Source of the DNA: Actinokineospora sp. NBRC 105648
GTDB taxonomy: Bacteria; Actinomycetota; Actinomycetes; Mycobacteriales; Pseudonocardiaceae
Direction: 5' to 3'
Assembly: GCF_030269645.1 (NCBI RefSeq)
Contig: NZ_BSTR01000069.1
Location: 1-37,312 of the forward strand
Length of the DNA stretch: 37,312 nt
The notes beneath the pieces are model-generated. The model had not been told where the DNA came from. It ran no database searches and worked only from the letters and a program-made list of their open reading frames with translations. The position numbers and the translations under genes were made by a program. Below, in pieces: positions 30,364-37,312 of the stretch (position 1 is the stretch's first letter; each line of letters starts with the position of its first letter).

Positions 30364-32067
30364 ATGGCGGATTTGAGCACGGGCGGGGAGCAACCAGCCA
30401 ACGAGACCAGGGCCGACGACCTGGCTCGTTTCCCGCAGGTGATCGGCCTGCCGGTCGACATCCTCGTCCGGCACCGGGCCAAGGTCCTGAACCCGTCCAC
30501 CGCGGTGCCCGGCGAGCGCGGCAGGCGCCCCGACGCCACCGCCTACCGGTCCAACACCCTCCTCGTCCCGCTGCGGGTCGCCCGCGACGGCGCGGCCATC
30601 GGGCGGTTCAACGAGGCCCTCGTGCCGCTGGGCGTGGAGCTGGTCGTGCAGCTGCCGACCACCGGCCGCTGGAAGCGCGCGCTGGAGACCTTCGACGAGG
30701 ACTTCGCCATCCCGGTCCTGCTGCACCTGCGCGACGACGCGCTCACCGAGCACGCCCCCGACCCGTGGACCGTGCTGGCCAACCTGCGCCGCCGCCTCGG
30801 GGCCGAGGCGGTCAGCGGGATCGGCCTGGAACACCTGGCGCTGGCCGCGTCGGTCGGGATGGACGGCCACACCTACGGCACGGGGGCGCCGTTCGGCAAC
30901 GGTGTCCCGTTCGGGAACGGCGTGCCCTTCGGCAACGGCGTCCCCTTCGGAAACGGTGTCCCGTTCGGCAACGGCGTGGGCGGTGGGGGTATCGCCCTGG
31001 GCAACGGTTCGCGCAACGCCGTGCGGCTGTTCATGCCCAAGCCGCACCGCCGGGCACCCGGCGACCTCGCGCTCGGCCGCCGCCCGGTGGTGGCGGTCCT
31101 CGACACCGGCATCGGCGAGCACCCGTGGCTGACCACCGCGCCCGACCCGGACCCGGTGGTGGAGACCTCGGCGGAGTTCCAGGGCCTGCTGACCGACCTG
31201 GAGACCACGCTCACCGACCAGAGCGGCGGTGCGCTGCCGTCGCTGGCCTCGCCCACCGACGAGCGCGACGTGCTGCAGCCGCTGCTCGGCCTCACCGACT
31301 CGCACTCCGGGCACGGCACCTTCGTGACCGGCCTGGTGTTCCAGAACTGCCCGGACGCGCGGGTGCTCTCGCTGCGCGTGCTGCACACCGACGGCATCAC
31401 CACCGACGGCTCGGTGCTGCTGGCGCTGGAGTGGCTGCGCGAGCGCGTGCAGCGGGCGCTGGACGAGGGCAGGCCCGCGGACCTGGTCGACATCGTGTCC
31501 ATCTCGCTGGGCTTCTACCCCGAGCACACCGACCACGAGACCGGGCTGGCGCTGGCCGAGGCGGTCCGCAAGCTGACCGACCTCGGTGTCGTCGTGGTCG
31601 CCGCGGCGGGCAACGACGCCACCACCCGACCGTTCGTCCCGGCCGCGATGGCGCTCAACGCCGACGGCTCCAACAGCGGCAACCCGCTGCTGATCGCGGT
31701 CGGCGCGCTCAACGCCTCGGGCCGCACGGTCGCGGCGTTCAGCAACGAGGGCGACTGGGTCACCCGGTGGGCGCCGGGCAACGCGGTCGTGAGCACCGTC
31801 CCGCTGTGGCAGGGTCCGGAAGGGCCGGACATCGAGTCGGCGGGCCCGGGTCCGCTGCGCCGGGCCACCCTCGACCCGGACGACCTCACCAGCGGGTTCG
31901 CCGTGTGGGCCGGGACTTCCTTCGCCACCCCGGTGGTGGCGGGCATGCTGGCCACCCGGCTGCTGGAGCTGGCCGACGCCGGCACGGTGGCCGACCGGTG
32001 CACCCGGGCGGGCACCGCCCGGGACCTGTGCGACACCGACCTGGCCGCGCTCGGTTGGCGCAGCTGA
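30364..32067 (+). CDS. Subtilisin-like (S8) serine protease, cytoplasmic type
   Basis: A 567-residue S8 peptidase. The catalytic triad is complete: Asp247 in VVAVLDTGIGEH, His317 in HSGHGTFVTG and Ser519 in AGTSFATPVVAG, with the oxyanion Asn417 in AAGND. The N-terminal 170 residues form an unrecognised domain with no signal peptide. A linker of five perfect PFGNGV hexapeptides (176-205) follows. Absence of a signal or membrane segment suggests action inside the cell. The TPR-CHAT gene follows 72 bp downstream behind a strong hairpin, so two different proteases are linked. ATG at 30364 is chosen; in-frame GTGs at 30310 and 30334 are alternatives since ribosome sites are weak. Target proteins are unknown. 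Confidence 0.9.
   Translation: MADLSTGGEQPANETRADDLARFPQVIGLPVDILVRHRAKVLNPSTAVPGERGRRPDATAYRSNTLLVPLRVARDGAAIGRFNEALVPLGVELVVQLPTTGRWKRALETFDEDFAIPVLLHLRDDALTEHAPDPWTVLANLRRRLGAEAVSGIGLEHLALAASVGMDGHTYGTGAPFGNGVPFGNGVPFGNGVPFGNGVPFGNGVGGGGIALGNGSRNAVRLFMPKPHRRAPGDLALGRRPVVAVLDTGIGEHPWLTTAPDPDPVVETSAEFQGLLTDLETTLTDQSGGALPSLASPTDERDVLQPLLGLTDSHSGHGTFVTGLVFQNCPDARVLSLRVLHTDGITTDGSVLLALEWLRERVQRALDEGRPADLVDIVSISLGFYPEHTDHETGLALAEAVRKLTDLGVVVVAAAGNDATTRPFVPAAMALNADGSNSGNPLLIAVGALNASGRTVAAFSNEGDWVTRWAPGNAVVSTVPLWQGPEGPDIESAGPGPLRRATLDPDDLTSGFAVWAGTSFATPVVAGMLATRLLELADAGTVADRCTRAGTARDLCDTDLAALGWRS
30889..30978 (+). repeat. Five tandem 18-bp units inside the S8 protease gene
   Basis: Five in-frame copies encode PFGNGV. 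The DNA units differ at synonymous positions (for example GGCAACGG versus GGGAACGG), so the peptide repeat is conserved more than the DNA. It joins the N-terminal domain to the catalytic domain. Confidence 0.95.
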
Positions 32068-32092
32068 GTCCGGGCGGGACGCCGCCCACCCC

Positions 32093-32127
32093 ACGTGCCG
32101 CGTCCACCACGGGTGGACGCGGCACGT
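32093..32127. terminator. 16-bp perfect hairpin between protease and CHAT gene
   Basis: ACGTGCCGCGTCCACC (32093-32108) and its exact complement (32112-32127) enclose a 3-nt loop. It lies 25 bp after the protease stop and 12 bp before the CHAT start. Its last base begins a -10-like TAGGGT (32127-32132), so it may serve both as terminator and as operator. Confidence 0.75.
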
Positions 32128-32139
32128 AGGGTTTAGGCC

Positions 32140-34737
32140 ATGCCCGCTGTCCGGCGTGCCGGCGCGCTCTACCGACGCGGTCGAAAAGCCGTGTACGCCT
32201 ACACCTTCGCCCGTGCGCGGGCACTGCTCGGCGAGGCCCTGGCCGTGTTGGACACCGCGCCCGTGCAGGAGCTGCCCGACGTGGTCGAACTGCGCGTGCG
32301 GGTGCTGGTGACGCTGGCCTACGCCGAGACCGAGGGCCGCTCGGTCACCATCGGCATCAAGCGCCTCTCCGAGGCCGACGAGCTGCTGGAGAAGCTGCCG
32401 CTGGGTCCCCGGCGGACCGAGCTGGCCGGGCTTTCCTTGGAGCAGCGGGGTTTCCTGCACATCCGGGCGGGCGACATCGAGCTCGCGCTGCGCCTGCTCG
32501 GCGAGGCGGCCGAGCTGCTGCGGGCCGGGCTGGCCGACGGCGTCGGCGACCCGTACGTGCTGGCGAGCCTGTACCTCAACCGCAGCCTCGCCCAGATCGA
32601 GCGCGCGCAGACCGCCGCGGCGATCGAGGAGCTGGACACCTGCATCGAGCTGTGCGAGCGCTACGAGCTGCACGACATCGCGATCAAGGCCCGGCACAAC
32701 CGCGGCTACGTCGCGCACATGATCGGCGACGTGCCCACCGCGCTGCGCTACTTCGCCCAGACCTCGCGGGAGTGCCAGGAGCGCGCGCCGGGGATGCTGG
32801 CCGTCGTCCAGCTCGACCAGGCGCGGGCGCTGCTCGCGGGCGGGTTGGTCGACGAGGCCGCCCGCCACCTCGACGACGCGCTGCCCCGGCTGCGCCGCCA
32901 GCGCGTCGGCCAAGATGCCGCGGAGGCCGAGATCGCCCGGGCCGCGGCCGCCCTGCTGCACGGCGACACCGTCCAGGCCCGGCGGCGGGCCCGGCGCTCG
33001 GAACGGATGTTCACCCGGCGCGGCAACGTGCGCTGGGCCTCGGTCGCGGCCCTGGCCGCGCTGCGCGCCGACACCCTCGCCGCACTCGACGGCGGCCCGA
33101 ACCACCCTGGCCGCAACGGTTCCCGCCCGTCGCGCGCGCTGCCCGCCACCGCCGTGCGGCTGGCCGAGCAGCTGCGCGGGCTGCTGCTGGAGGACGAGGC
33201 GGCGCTGGCCCTGATGCTCGCCGTCCGGCTGGAGATCCACCGCGGCGACCTCGACGCGGCGGCCGCGCGGCTGGCGGAGGTGCCCAAGCCGAGGGTCACC
33301 ACCCCGGTCGACCACCGGATGCTGCGCAGGCTGTGCCGCGCGGAGCTGGCGGTCGCGCGCGAGGACACCCGGACCGCGCTGAGCGAGGCCAAGACCGGGC
33401 TCTCCGAACTGGGCCGCGCCCGCGACCGGATGGGCGGCCTGGACCTCGTGTGCGGCACCGCGGTGCACGGCCGTGAGCTGGGCGACCTGGCGGTGCGCCT
33501 GGTGCTAGAGCGACCACGCCCGGACGCCCGGCGGCTCTTCGGCTGGCTCGAGCGCACCCGGGCGCAGGTCTACCGCTACGAGCCCATGCCCGACATCGCC
33601 GACCCGCGGCTGGCGGAGAAGGCGACCGAGCTGCGGCTGGCGCGGCGCACCGTGCAGCTGATCCGGCTCGAGGGGCGCTCGGCCGACAAGCTGGAGAAGC
33701 AGACCGCCGCGCTGGAGCGCGAGGTCGTCCGCGAGGGCTGGTACGCCAGTCCGTGGGGCAGGCCCCGGCCGGTGGCGACGCTGGAGGCGGTGGCGCCCGC
33801 GCTCGACGGCCGGGTGCTGGTGTCCTTCGCGACCTCCGGCGACGAGGTCGTGGCCGTGGTGATCGCGGGCAACGGCGCGCGGATGGTGCGCCTCGGCTCG
33901 GCCACCGCGGCGACCGAGTGGGCGCTGCGGCTGCACGCCGACCTCGACGTGCTGGCCCCGGACACGCTGCCCGCCCCGGTCGTCGAGGTGGTCAAGGCTT
34001 CCGCCGCGCGCAGTGCCGGGGGACTGGACCGCCAGCTCATCGCGCCGCTGCTGCCGTTGATCGACGACCGAGAGCTGGTCATCGTGCCCACCGGGAGCCT
34101 CTACGCGGTCCCGTGGGGGAGCCTGCCGTCGCTGTGCGGCAGGCCGGTCGTGGTCGCGCCGTCAGCGACCGCGTGGCTCAGCGCGGCCACCGGCACCGCC
34201 CCGCGCGGGCGCACTGTGCTCGCCCGCGGCCCGATGCTCACCGGTCTTGTCGCCGAGGAGGGACCGCTGCAGGACATCTACCCCAACGCGGTCACCTTGG
34301 ACGGTGCGGGCGCGACGGTCGCCGACGTGCTGTCCGCGCTCGACGGCGCCGAGCTCGCGCACATCGCCGCGCACGGCGAGCACGAGCCGACGAACGCGCT
34401 GTTCTCCCGGCTGGAGCTGGCCGACGGGCCGCTGTTCGCCTACGAGGTGGCCCGGCTGCGCCAGCCACCCCGGCAGGTCGTGCTGGCCGCGTGCGAGCTC
34501 GCGCTCAACTACGTGCGGCCGGGTGACGAGGCCCTCGGGTACGCGGGGGCGCTGCTGGCCAGTGGCGTGCGGACGGTCGTCGCGGCCACCAGCCGGGTGG
34601 GCGACGAGTCGGCCGCCACCGCCATGGTCAGCTACCACCAGCGGTTGGCCAAGGGGGTCGGCCCGGCCAGGGCGCTGGCCGAGTCGATCGCCGAGGACCC
34701 GTACCGGCGGCCGTTCATCTGCCTGGGCGCCGGTTAG
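32140..34737 (+). CDS. TPR-CHAT caspase-like protease
   Basis: An 865-residue protein with an N-terminal and central helical-repeat region (about 20-480) of TPR type, for example FARARALLGEALAVLD and TAAAIEELDTCIELCERY. The C-terminal CHAT domain (about 560-865) follows. The caspase-like dyad is intact: His745 in HIAAHGEHEPTNALFSRLEL and Cys785 in VVLAACELALN. CHAT proteases cleave specific partner proteins, and in known bacterial cases they act in immunity or cell death after activation. TPR repeats would sense a partner. A -10-like TAGGGT seven bases before the ATG and no ribosome site point to a leaderless mRNA. The upstream subtilisin is a likely functional partner or substrate. Confidence 0.9.
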   Translation: MPAVRRAGALYRRGRKAVYAYTFARARALLGEALAVLDTAPVQELPDVVELRVRVLVTLAYAETEGRSVTIGIKRLSEADELLEKLPLGPRRTELAGLSLEQRGFLHIRAGDIELALRLLGEAAELLRAGLADGVGDPYVLASLYLNRSLAQIERAQTAAAIEELDTCIELCERYELHDIAIKARHNRGYVAHMIGDVPTALRYFAQTSRECQERAPGMLAVVQLDQARALLAGGLVDEAARHLDDALPRLRRQRVGQDAAEAEIARAAAALLHGDTVQARRRARRSERMFTRRGNVRWASVAALAALRADTLAALDGGPNHPGRNGSRPSRALPATAVRLAEQLRGLLLEDEAALALMLAVRLEIHRGDLDAAAARLAEVPKPRVTTPVDHRMLRRLCRAELAVAREDTRTALSEAKTGLSELGRARDRMGGLDLVCGTAVHGRELGDLAVRLVLERPRPDARRLFGWLERTRAQVYRYEPMPDIADPRLAEKATELRLARRTVQLIRLEGRSADKLEKQTAALEREVVREGWYASPWGRPRPVATLEAVAPALDGRVLVSFATSGDEVVAVVIAGNGARMVRLGSATAATEWALRLHADLDVLAPDTLPAPVVEVVKASAARSAGGLDRQLIAPLLPLIDDRELVIVPTGSLYAVPWGSLPSLCGRPVVVAPSATAWLSAATGTAPRGRTVLARGPMLTGLVAEEGPLQDIYPNAVTLDGAGATVADVLSALDGAELAHIAAHGEHEPTNALFSRLELADGPLFAYEVARLRQPPRQVVLAACELALNYVRPGDEALGYAGALLASGVRTVVAATSRVGDESAATAMVSYHQRLAKGVGPARALAESIAEDPYRRPFICLGAG

Positions 34738-34758
34738 CGAATCGGGCGAAACGCCCCG

Positions 34759-34788
34759 TAGACAACGGGTGGTCGCGGTCCCTAACAT
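34759..34788 (+). promoter_or_regulatory. Candidate promoter of acyl-CoA synthetase
   Basis: TAGACA (34759-34764) and TAACAT (34783-34788) have an 18-bp spacer. The leader of about 40 nt then includes the GGAGG ribosome site of the synthetase. Confidence 0.5.
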
Positions 34789-34832
34789 CACCACTTCTTG
34801 TGTTGTGGACCACACCCGGCGGAGGCGCGCCC

Positions 34833-36626
34833 ATGAGCGAGCACGACACCCTGGTCGCGGCCTTCCAGGCCACCGCGCGGCAGCACCCGGACCTGGTCGC
34901 GCTCCGGACGCCGGGCGGGATTGTGTCGATCACCTGGGCGGAGTACGCGAGGCGGGTCCGCGCGATCGCGGCCGGACTGGCGGCGGTGGGCGTCGAGCGC
35001 GGCGACACCGTCGGGCTGATGCTCACCAACCGCCCGGAGTTCCACCTGGTCGACTCGGCCGCGCTGCACCTGGGGGCGTTGCCGTTCTCGGTCTACAACA
35101 CCAGCGCGCCGGAGCAGTTGGCCTACGTGTTCTCGAACGCGGGCAACAAGGTCATCGTGACGGAGCGGCTGTTCGTCCCGACCCTGCGCGCGGCGGTGCC
35201 CGACGCGCGGCTGGTGAGCGTGGACGGCCCCGCGGAGGGCGCGACCACGCTGGCCGAACTGGAGGCGGGCGGCGACCCGGACTTCGACCTCGACGCCGCT
35301 TGGCGCGCGGTCCGGCCCGATGACATCGCGACGATCATCTACACCTCGGGCACCACCGGCCCGCCCAAGGGCGTCGAACTGACCCACGCCAACGTGATGG
35401 CGGTGTCCGGCGCGGTGAAGGCGGCCTTCGAGCTGCTGCCGGGCGACCGCGTGCTGTCCTTCCTGCCCTCGGCCCACATCGCCGACCGCGTCGTCTCGCA
35501 CTACGCCTCGATCCTGTTCGGCACGGTCGTCACCTCCGTGGCCGACGCGAAGCAGTTGGCGACCGCGCTGCCCGAGGTCCGGCCGCACCTGTTCTTCGCG
35601 GTGCCCCGGGTGTGGCAGAAGTTCAAGCTCGCCATCGACACCGCGCTGGCCGCCGAACCCAGCGCCGCCAAGCGGAAGATCGCCGCCTGGGCCATCGACG
35701 TCGGTACCCGCCGGGTCCGGTTGGTGGAGGCGGGCAAGTCGGTACCGCCGACGTTGGCGGCGCAGCACGCGCTCGCCGACAAGCTGGTGCTGTCCAAGCT
35801 GCGTGCGAGACTCGGCCTGGCCGAGGCCAAGGTGCCCGCCTCCGGCGCGGCCGCGATCCCGGTGGAGACGCTGGAGTTCTTCTGGGCCATCGGGATCCCG
35901 GTCTACGAGATCTGGGGCATGTCCGAGACAGCCGGGCTGGGCACCTCGGGGCTGGTCGGCCGGAACAAGATCGGCACCGTCGGCACGGCGGTGCACGGCA
36001 CCGAGGTCCGCCTCGACGACGACGGCGAACTGCTGATCCGAGGCCCCTCGGTGATGCGCGGCTACCGAGACGATCCCAAGCGCACGGCCGAGACCATCGA
36101 CACCGACGGCTGGGTGCACACCGGCGACATCGGCCGGATCGACGAAGACGGTTTTGTGTCTATTGTGGACCGGAAGAAGGAGCTGATCATCAGCTCGTCG
36201 GGCAAGAACATGTCGCCGACCAACATCGAGAACGCCATCAAGGCCGCCAGCTCCCTCATCGGCCAGGTGGTGGCCATCGGCGACGCCCGACCGTACATCT
36301 CGGCGCTGGTGGTGCTCGACCAGGACGCCGCGGCGGGCCTGGCGGTCAAGCACGGCCTGCCGGAGTCCTCACCGGGCGCGGTCGCCGCGAGCGACCAGGT
36401 ACGCACCTTGATTGCCGACGCAGTCCGAGCGGGTAACACCAAGCTGTCCCGGGTGGAACAGGTGAAGCGATTCCGCATCGTCCCGGCGTTCTGGGAACCC
36501 GGCGGCGATGAACTGACCCCGACCCTCAAGCTCAGGCGCAAACCGATCGCGGACAAGTACGCACACGACATCGACGACCTCTACGCCGAGGCACCGGCGG
36601 CCGAGACCGTCAACCTGGGCGCCTGA
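34833..36626 (+). CDS. Long-chain fatty acid-CoA ligase, FadD15-like
   Basis: A 597-residue AMP-binding enzyme that activates fatty acids to acyl-CoA. The P-loop is IIYTSGTTGPPKG (168-180). FLPSAHIADRV, the adenylate motif YEIWGMSET, GWVHTGDIG and the hinge DRKKELIISSSGKNMSPTNIEN follow. The last motif, with MSPTNIE, is typical of the long-chain FadD15/FACL type rather than of acetyl-CoA synthetases. The ATG has GGAGG eight bases upstream and a plausible promoter. It stands alone; its 3' end overlaps the convergent membrane gene by 17 bp. Product acyl-CoA would feed the hydratase/ETF or the acyltransferases of this window, which is inference. Confidence 0.93.
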   Translation: MSEHDTLVAAFQATARQHPDLVALRTPGGIVSITWAEYARRVRAIAAGLAAVGVERGDTVGLMLTNRPEFHLVDSAALHLGALPFSVYNTSAPEQLAYVFSNAGNKVIVTERLFVPTLRAAVPDARLVSVDGPAEGATTLAELEAGGDPDFDLDAAWRAVRPDDIATIIYTSGTTGPPKGVELTHANVMAVSGAVKAAFELLPGDRVLSFLPSAHIADRVVSHYASILFGTVVTSVADAKQLATALPEVRPHLFFAVPRVWQKFKLAIDTALAAEPSAAKRKIAAWAIDVGTRRVRLVEAGKSVPPTLAAQHALADKLVLSKLRARLGLAEAKVPASGAAAIPVETLEFFWAIGIPVYEIWGMSETAGLGTSGLVGRNKIGTVGTAVHGTEVRLDDDGELLIRGPSVMRGYRDDPKRTAETIDTDGWVHTGDIGRIDEDGFVSIVDRKKELIISSSGKNMSPTNIENAIKAASSLIGQVVAIGDARPYISALVVLDQDAAAGLAVKHGLPESSPGAVAASDQVRTLIADAVRAGNTKLSRVEQVKRFRIVPAFWEPGGDELTPTLKLRRKPIADKYAHDIDDLYAEAPAAETVNLGA

Positions 36627-37101
36627 ACCGCCGATCGGGAAAGTGAACCGCACCGTAGACCGCGACGATCACCGCGAACGCGAATGTCGTGGCGCCCAGG
36701 GCGTAGAGGATCCATTGCAGGGCAAGGGGAACCGTCACCAGCGCGGCGACGCAGGCGGTGATGGTGAGCAGCCAGGCGCCGACGGCGGCCAGTTGGATGG
36801 CTCGGAGACGGGCTAGCTGGGTCCACTGGGTGCGGTCGAGCAGGTTGGCCAGGACGGCGAAGAGCGGCGGTGCCAGGAGGGTGGCGGTGAGGGGGTAGGG
36901 GACTGGCTTGGTCATGAGAGTGGTGATGGCCAGGGAGGTAAGGACGGCGGAGAAGGGGATGACCCACCCAGCCCAAACCGCCAGCCGCCGATGCCGCTGC
37001 CAGCCTTGATGCCGCTGCCGGTCCCAGTGCGGGTCTAGATCTTCACCCCAGTCCCCACCGCCCACCACGCCCACCTCCGCCTCCCATCCTCGCGCCCCCA
37101 T
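36610..37101 (-). CDS. Small four-helix membrane protein
   Basis: A 163-residue protein of unknown function. After a charged, Trp/Gln/Arg-rich N-terminal 40 residues come four hydrophobic segments at about 41-63, 70-88, 103-125 and 128-152. A short basic tail (DRRFRRPG) ends it. The start is an ATG with GGGGAT five bases upstream; a start ten codons earlier is also open. It converges on the acyl-CoA synthetase and overlaps its last 17 bases, so there is no room for a separate terminator between them. Its upstream side is AT-rich and leads into composite palindrome copy 3. Confidence 0.65.
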   Translation of the reverse strand: MGARGWEAEVGVVGGGDWGEDLDPHWDRQRHQGWQRHRRLAVWAGWVIPFSAVLTSLAITTLMTKPVPYPLTATLLAPPLFAVLANLLDRTQWTQLARLRAIQLAAVGAWLLTITACVAALVTVPLALQWILYALGATTFAFAVIVAVYGAVHFPDRRFRRPG

Positions 37102-37172
37102 CTGATCCCCGCCACAACGACAGCGCCGCATTCCCCAATGCTCTAATCTTGAAATCTCTAAATGCTGAGCTC

Positions 37173-37312
37173 GCTGGTACGCAACACCCGTTACGTTTGT
37201 GCTCGATTGGGTGGACTGCCTTCGTGTGGGGGGAGAGCACCGCTAAACTTGCCGTGTGGTGGGGATGCCCTTCACCCCACGCTTTTTCCCCACCGCGGTG
37301 CTCTAGGGGCCC
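37173..37312. repeat. Composite palindrome, copy 3 (cut by window end)
   Basis: Left outer end GTACGCAACACCCGTTACG (37178-37196), then unit L from 37202. The left arm is CTCGATTGGGTGGACTGCC, and the core with AGAGCACCGC, ATGCCCTTCACC, a T-run and GCGGTGCTCT is complete. The window stops at GGGGCCC, before the right arm. The arm type equals that of unit R of copy 2. Confidence 0.9.

Noticed and set aside
30361..33468. A 1035-codon open frame on the minus strand across the S8 and CHAT genes
   Set aside because: It is antisense to two clear genes with intact catalytic motifs. Its product is His/Gln/Arg-rich without domains. Long antisense frames are usual in such high-GC coding DNA.

Overview
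This window looks like chromosomal DNA from a high-GC actinomycete. The family Pseudonocardiaceae or a close relative is most likely. Grounds for this are strong G/C bias at third codon positions, frequent GTG starts, TANNNT -10 boxes lying right before start codons, an XRE/DUF397 regulator module, a Methyltransf_19 protein, CHAT and type VII secretion-like genes, and gene order resembling mycobacteria. The species cannot be named from sequence alone.

Layout. 1-950: non-coding DNA with stacked microsatellites (7-bp and 8-bp units). 951-5000: a TPR membrane protein, a tiny ORF, trpF, and a sulfur pair (cysteine dioxygenase and rhodanese) with a possible leader peptide. 5283-7412: glgX. 7493-9860: a three-gene, translationally coupled operon that starts with an EspC/WXG100-like protein. 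9975-13337: ABC ATPase, enoyl-CoA hydratase, methyltransferase and hexapeptide acyltransferase. 13577-17136 (minus strand): methyltransferase, GH57 branching-type enzyme and GT4 glucosyltransferase. 17246-20040: an accessory module of Methyltransf_19 protein, XRE regulator and DUF397-fusion protein with two perfect 12-bp palindromes. 20375-23981: etfB, etfA and an OlsB/OlsA-like acyltransferase pair. 24819-28570: MFS permease, cysteine desulfurase and mnmA. 29132-30085: MDR oxidoreductase. 30364-34737: cytoplasmic subtilisin plus TPR-CHAT protease. 34833-37101: long-chain acyl-CoA synthetase and a small membrane protein.

The core from the ABC ATPase to mnmA follows the order I recall for Mycobacterium tuberculosis Rv3041c-Rv3024c. 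It contains the methylglucose lipopolysaccharide (MGLP) genes Rv3030/Rv3031/Rv3032/Rv3034c, then electron transfer flavoprotein, two acyltransferases, cysteine desulfurase and tRNA thiolase. Here that block is interrupted by the XRE/DUF397 module and by an MFS gene with repeats.

The most unusual feature is a family of about 420-bp composite palindromes at 24159-24575, 28654-29085 and, cut by the window end, 37173-37312. Each complete copy has two convergent hairpin units of about 137 bp with a near-invariant core. Their stem arms differ between copies but remain complementary. Nearly all deviations from perfect pairing are G.U wobbles when read in one fixed orientation, which argues for selection on an RNA structure. 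I know of no described element of this form.
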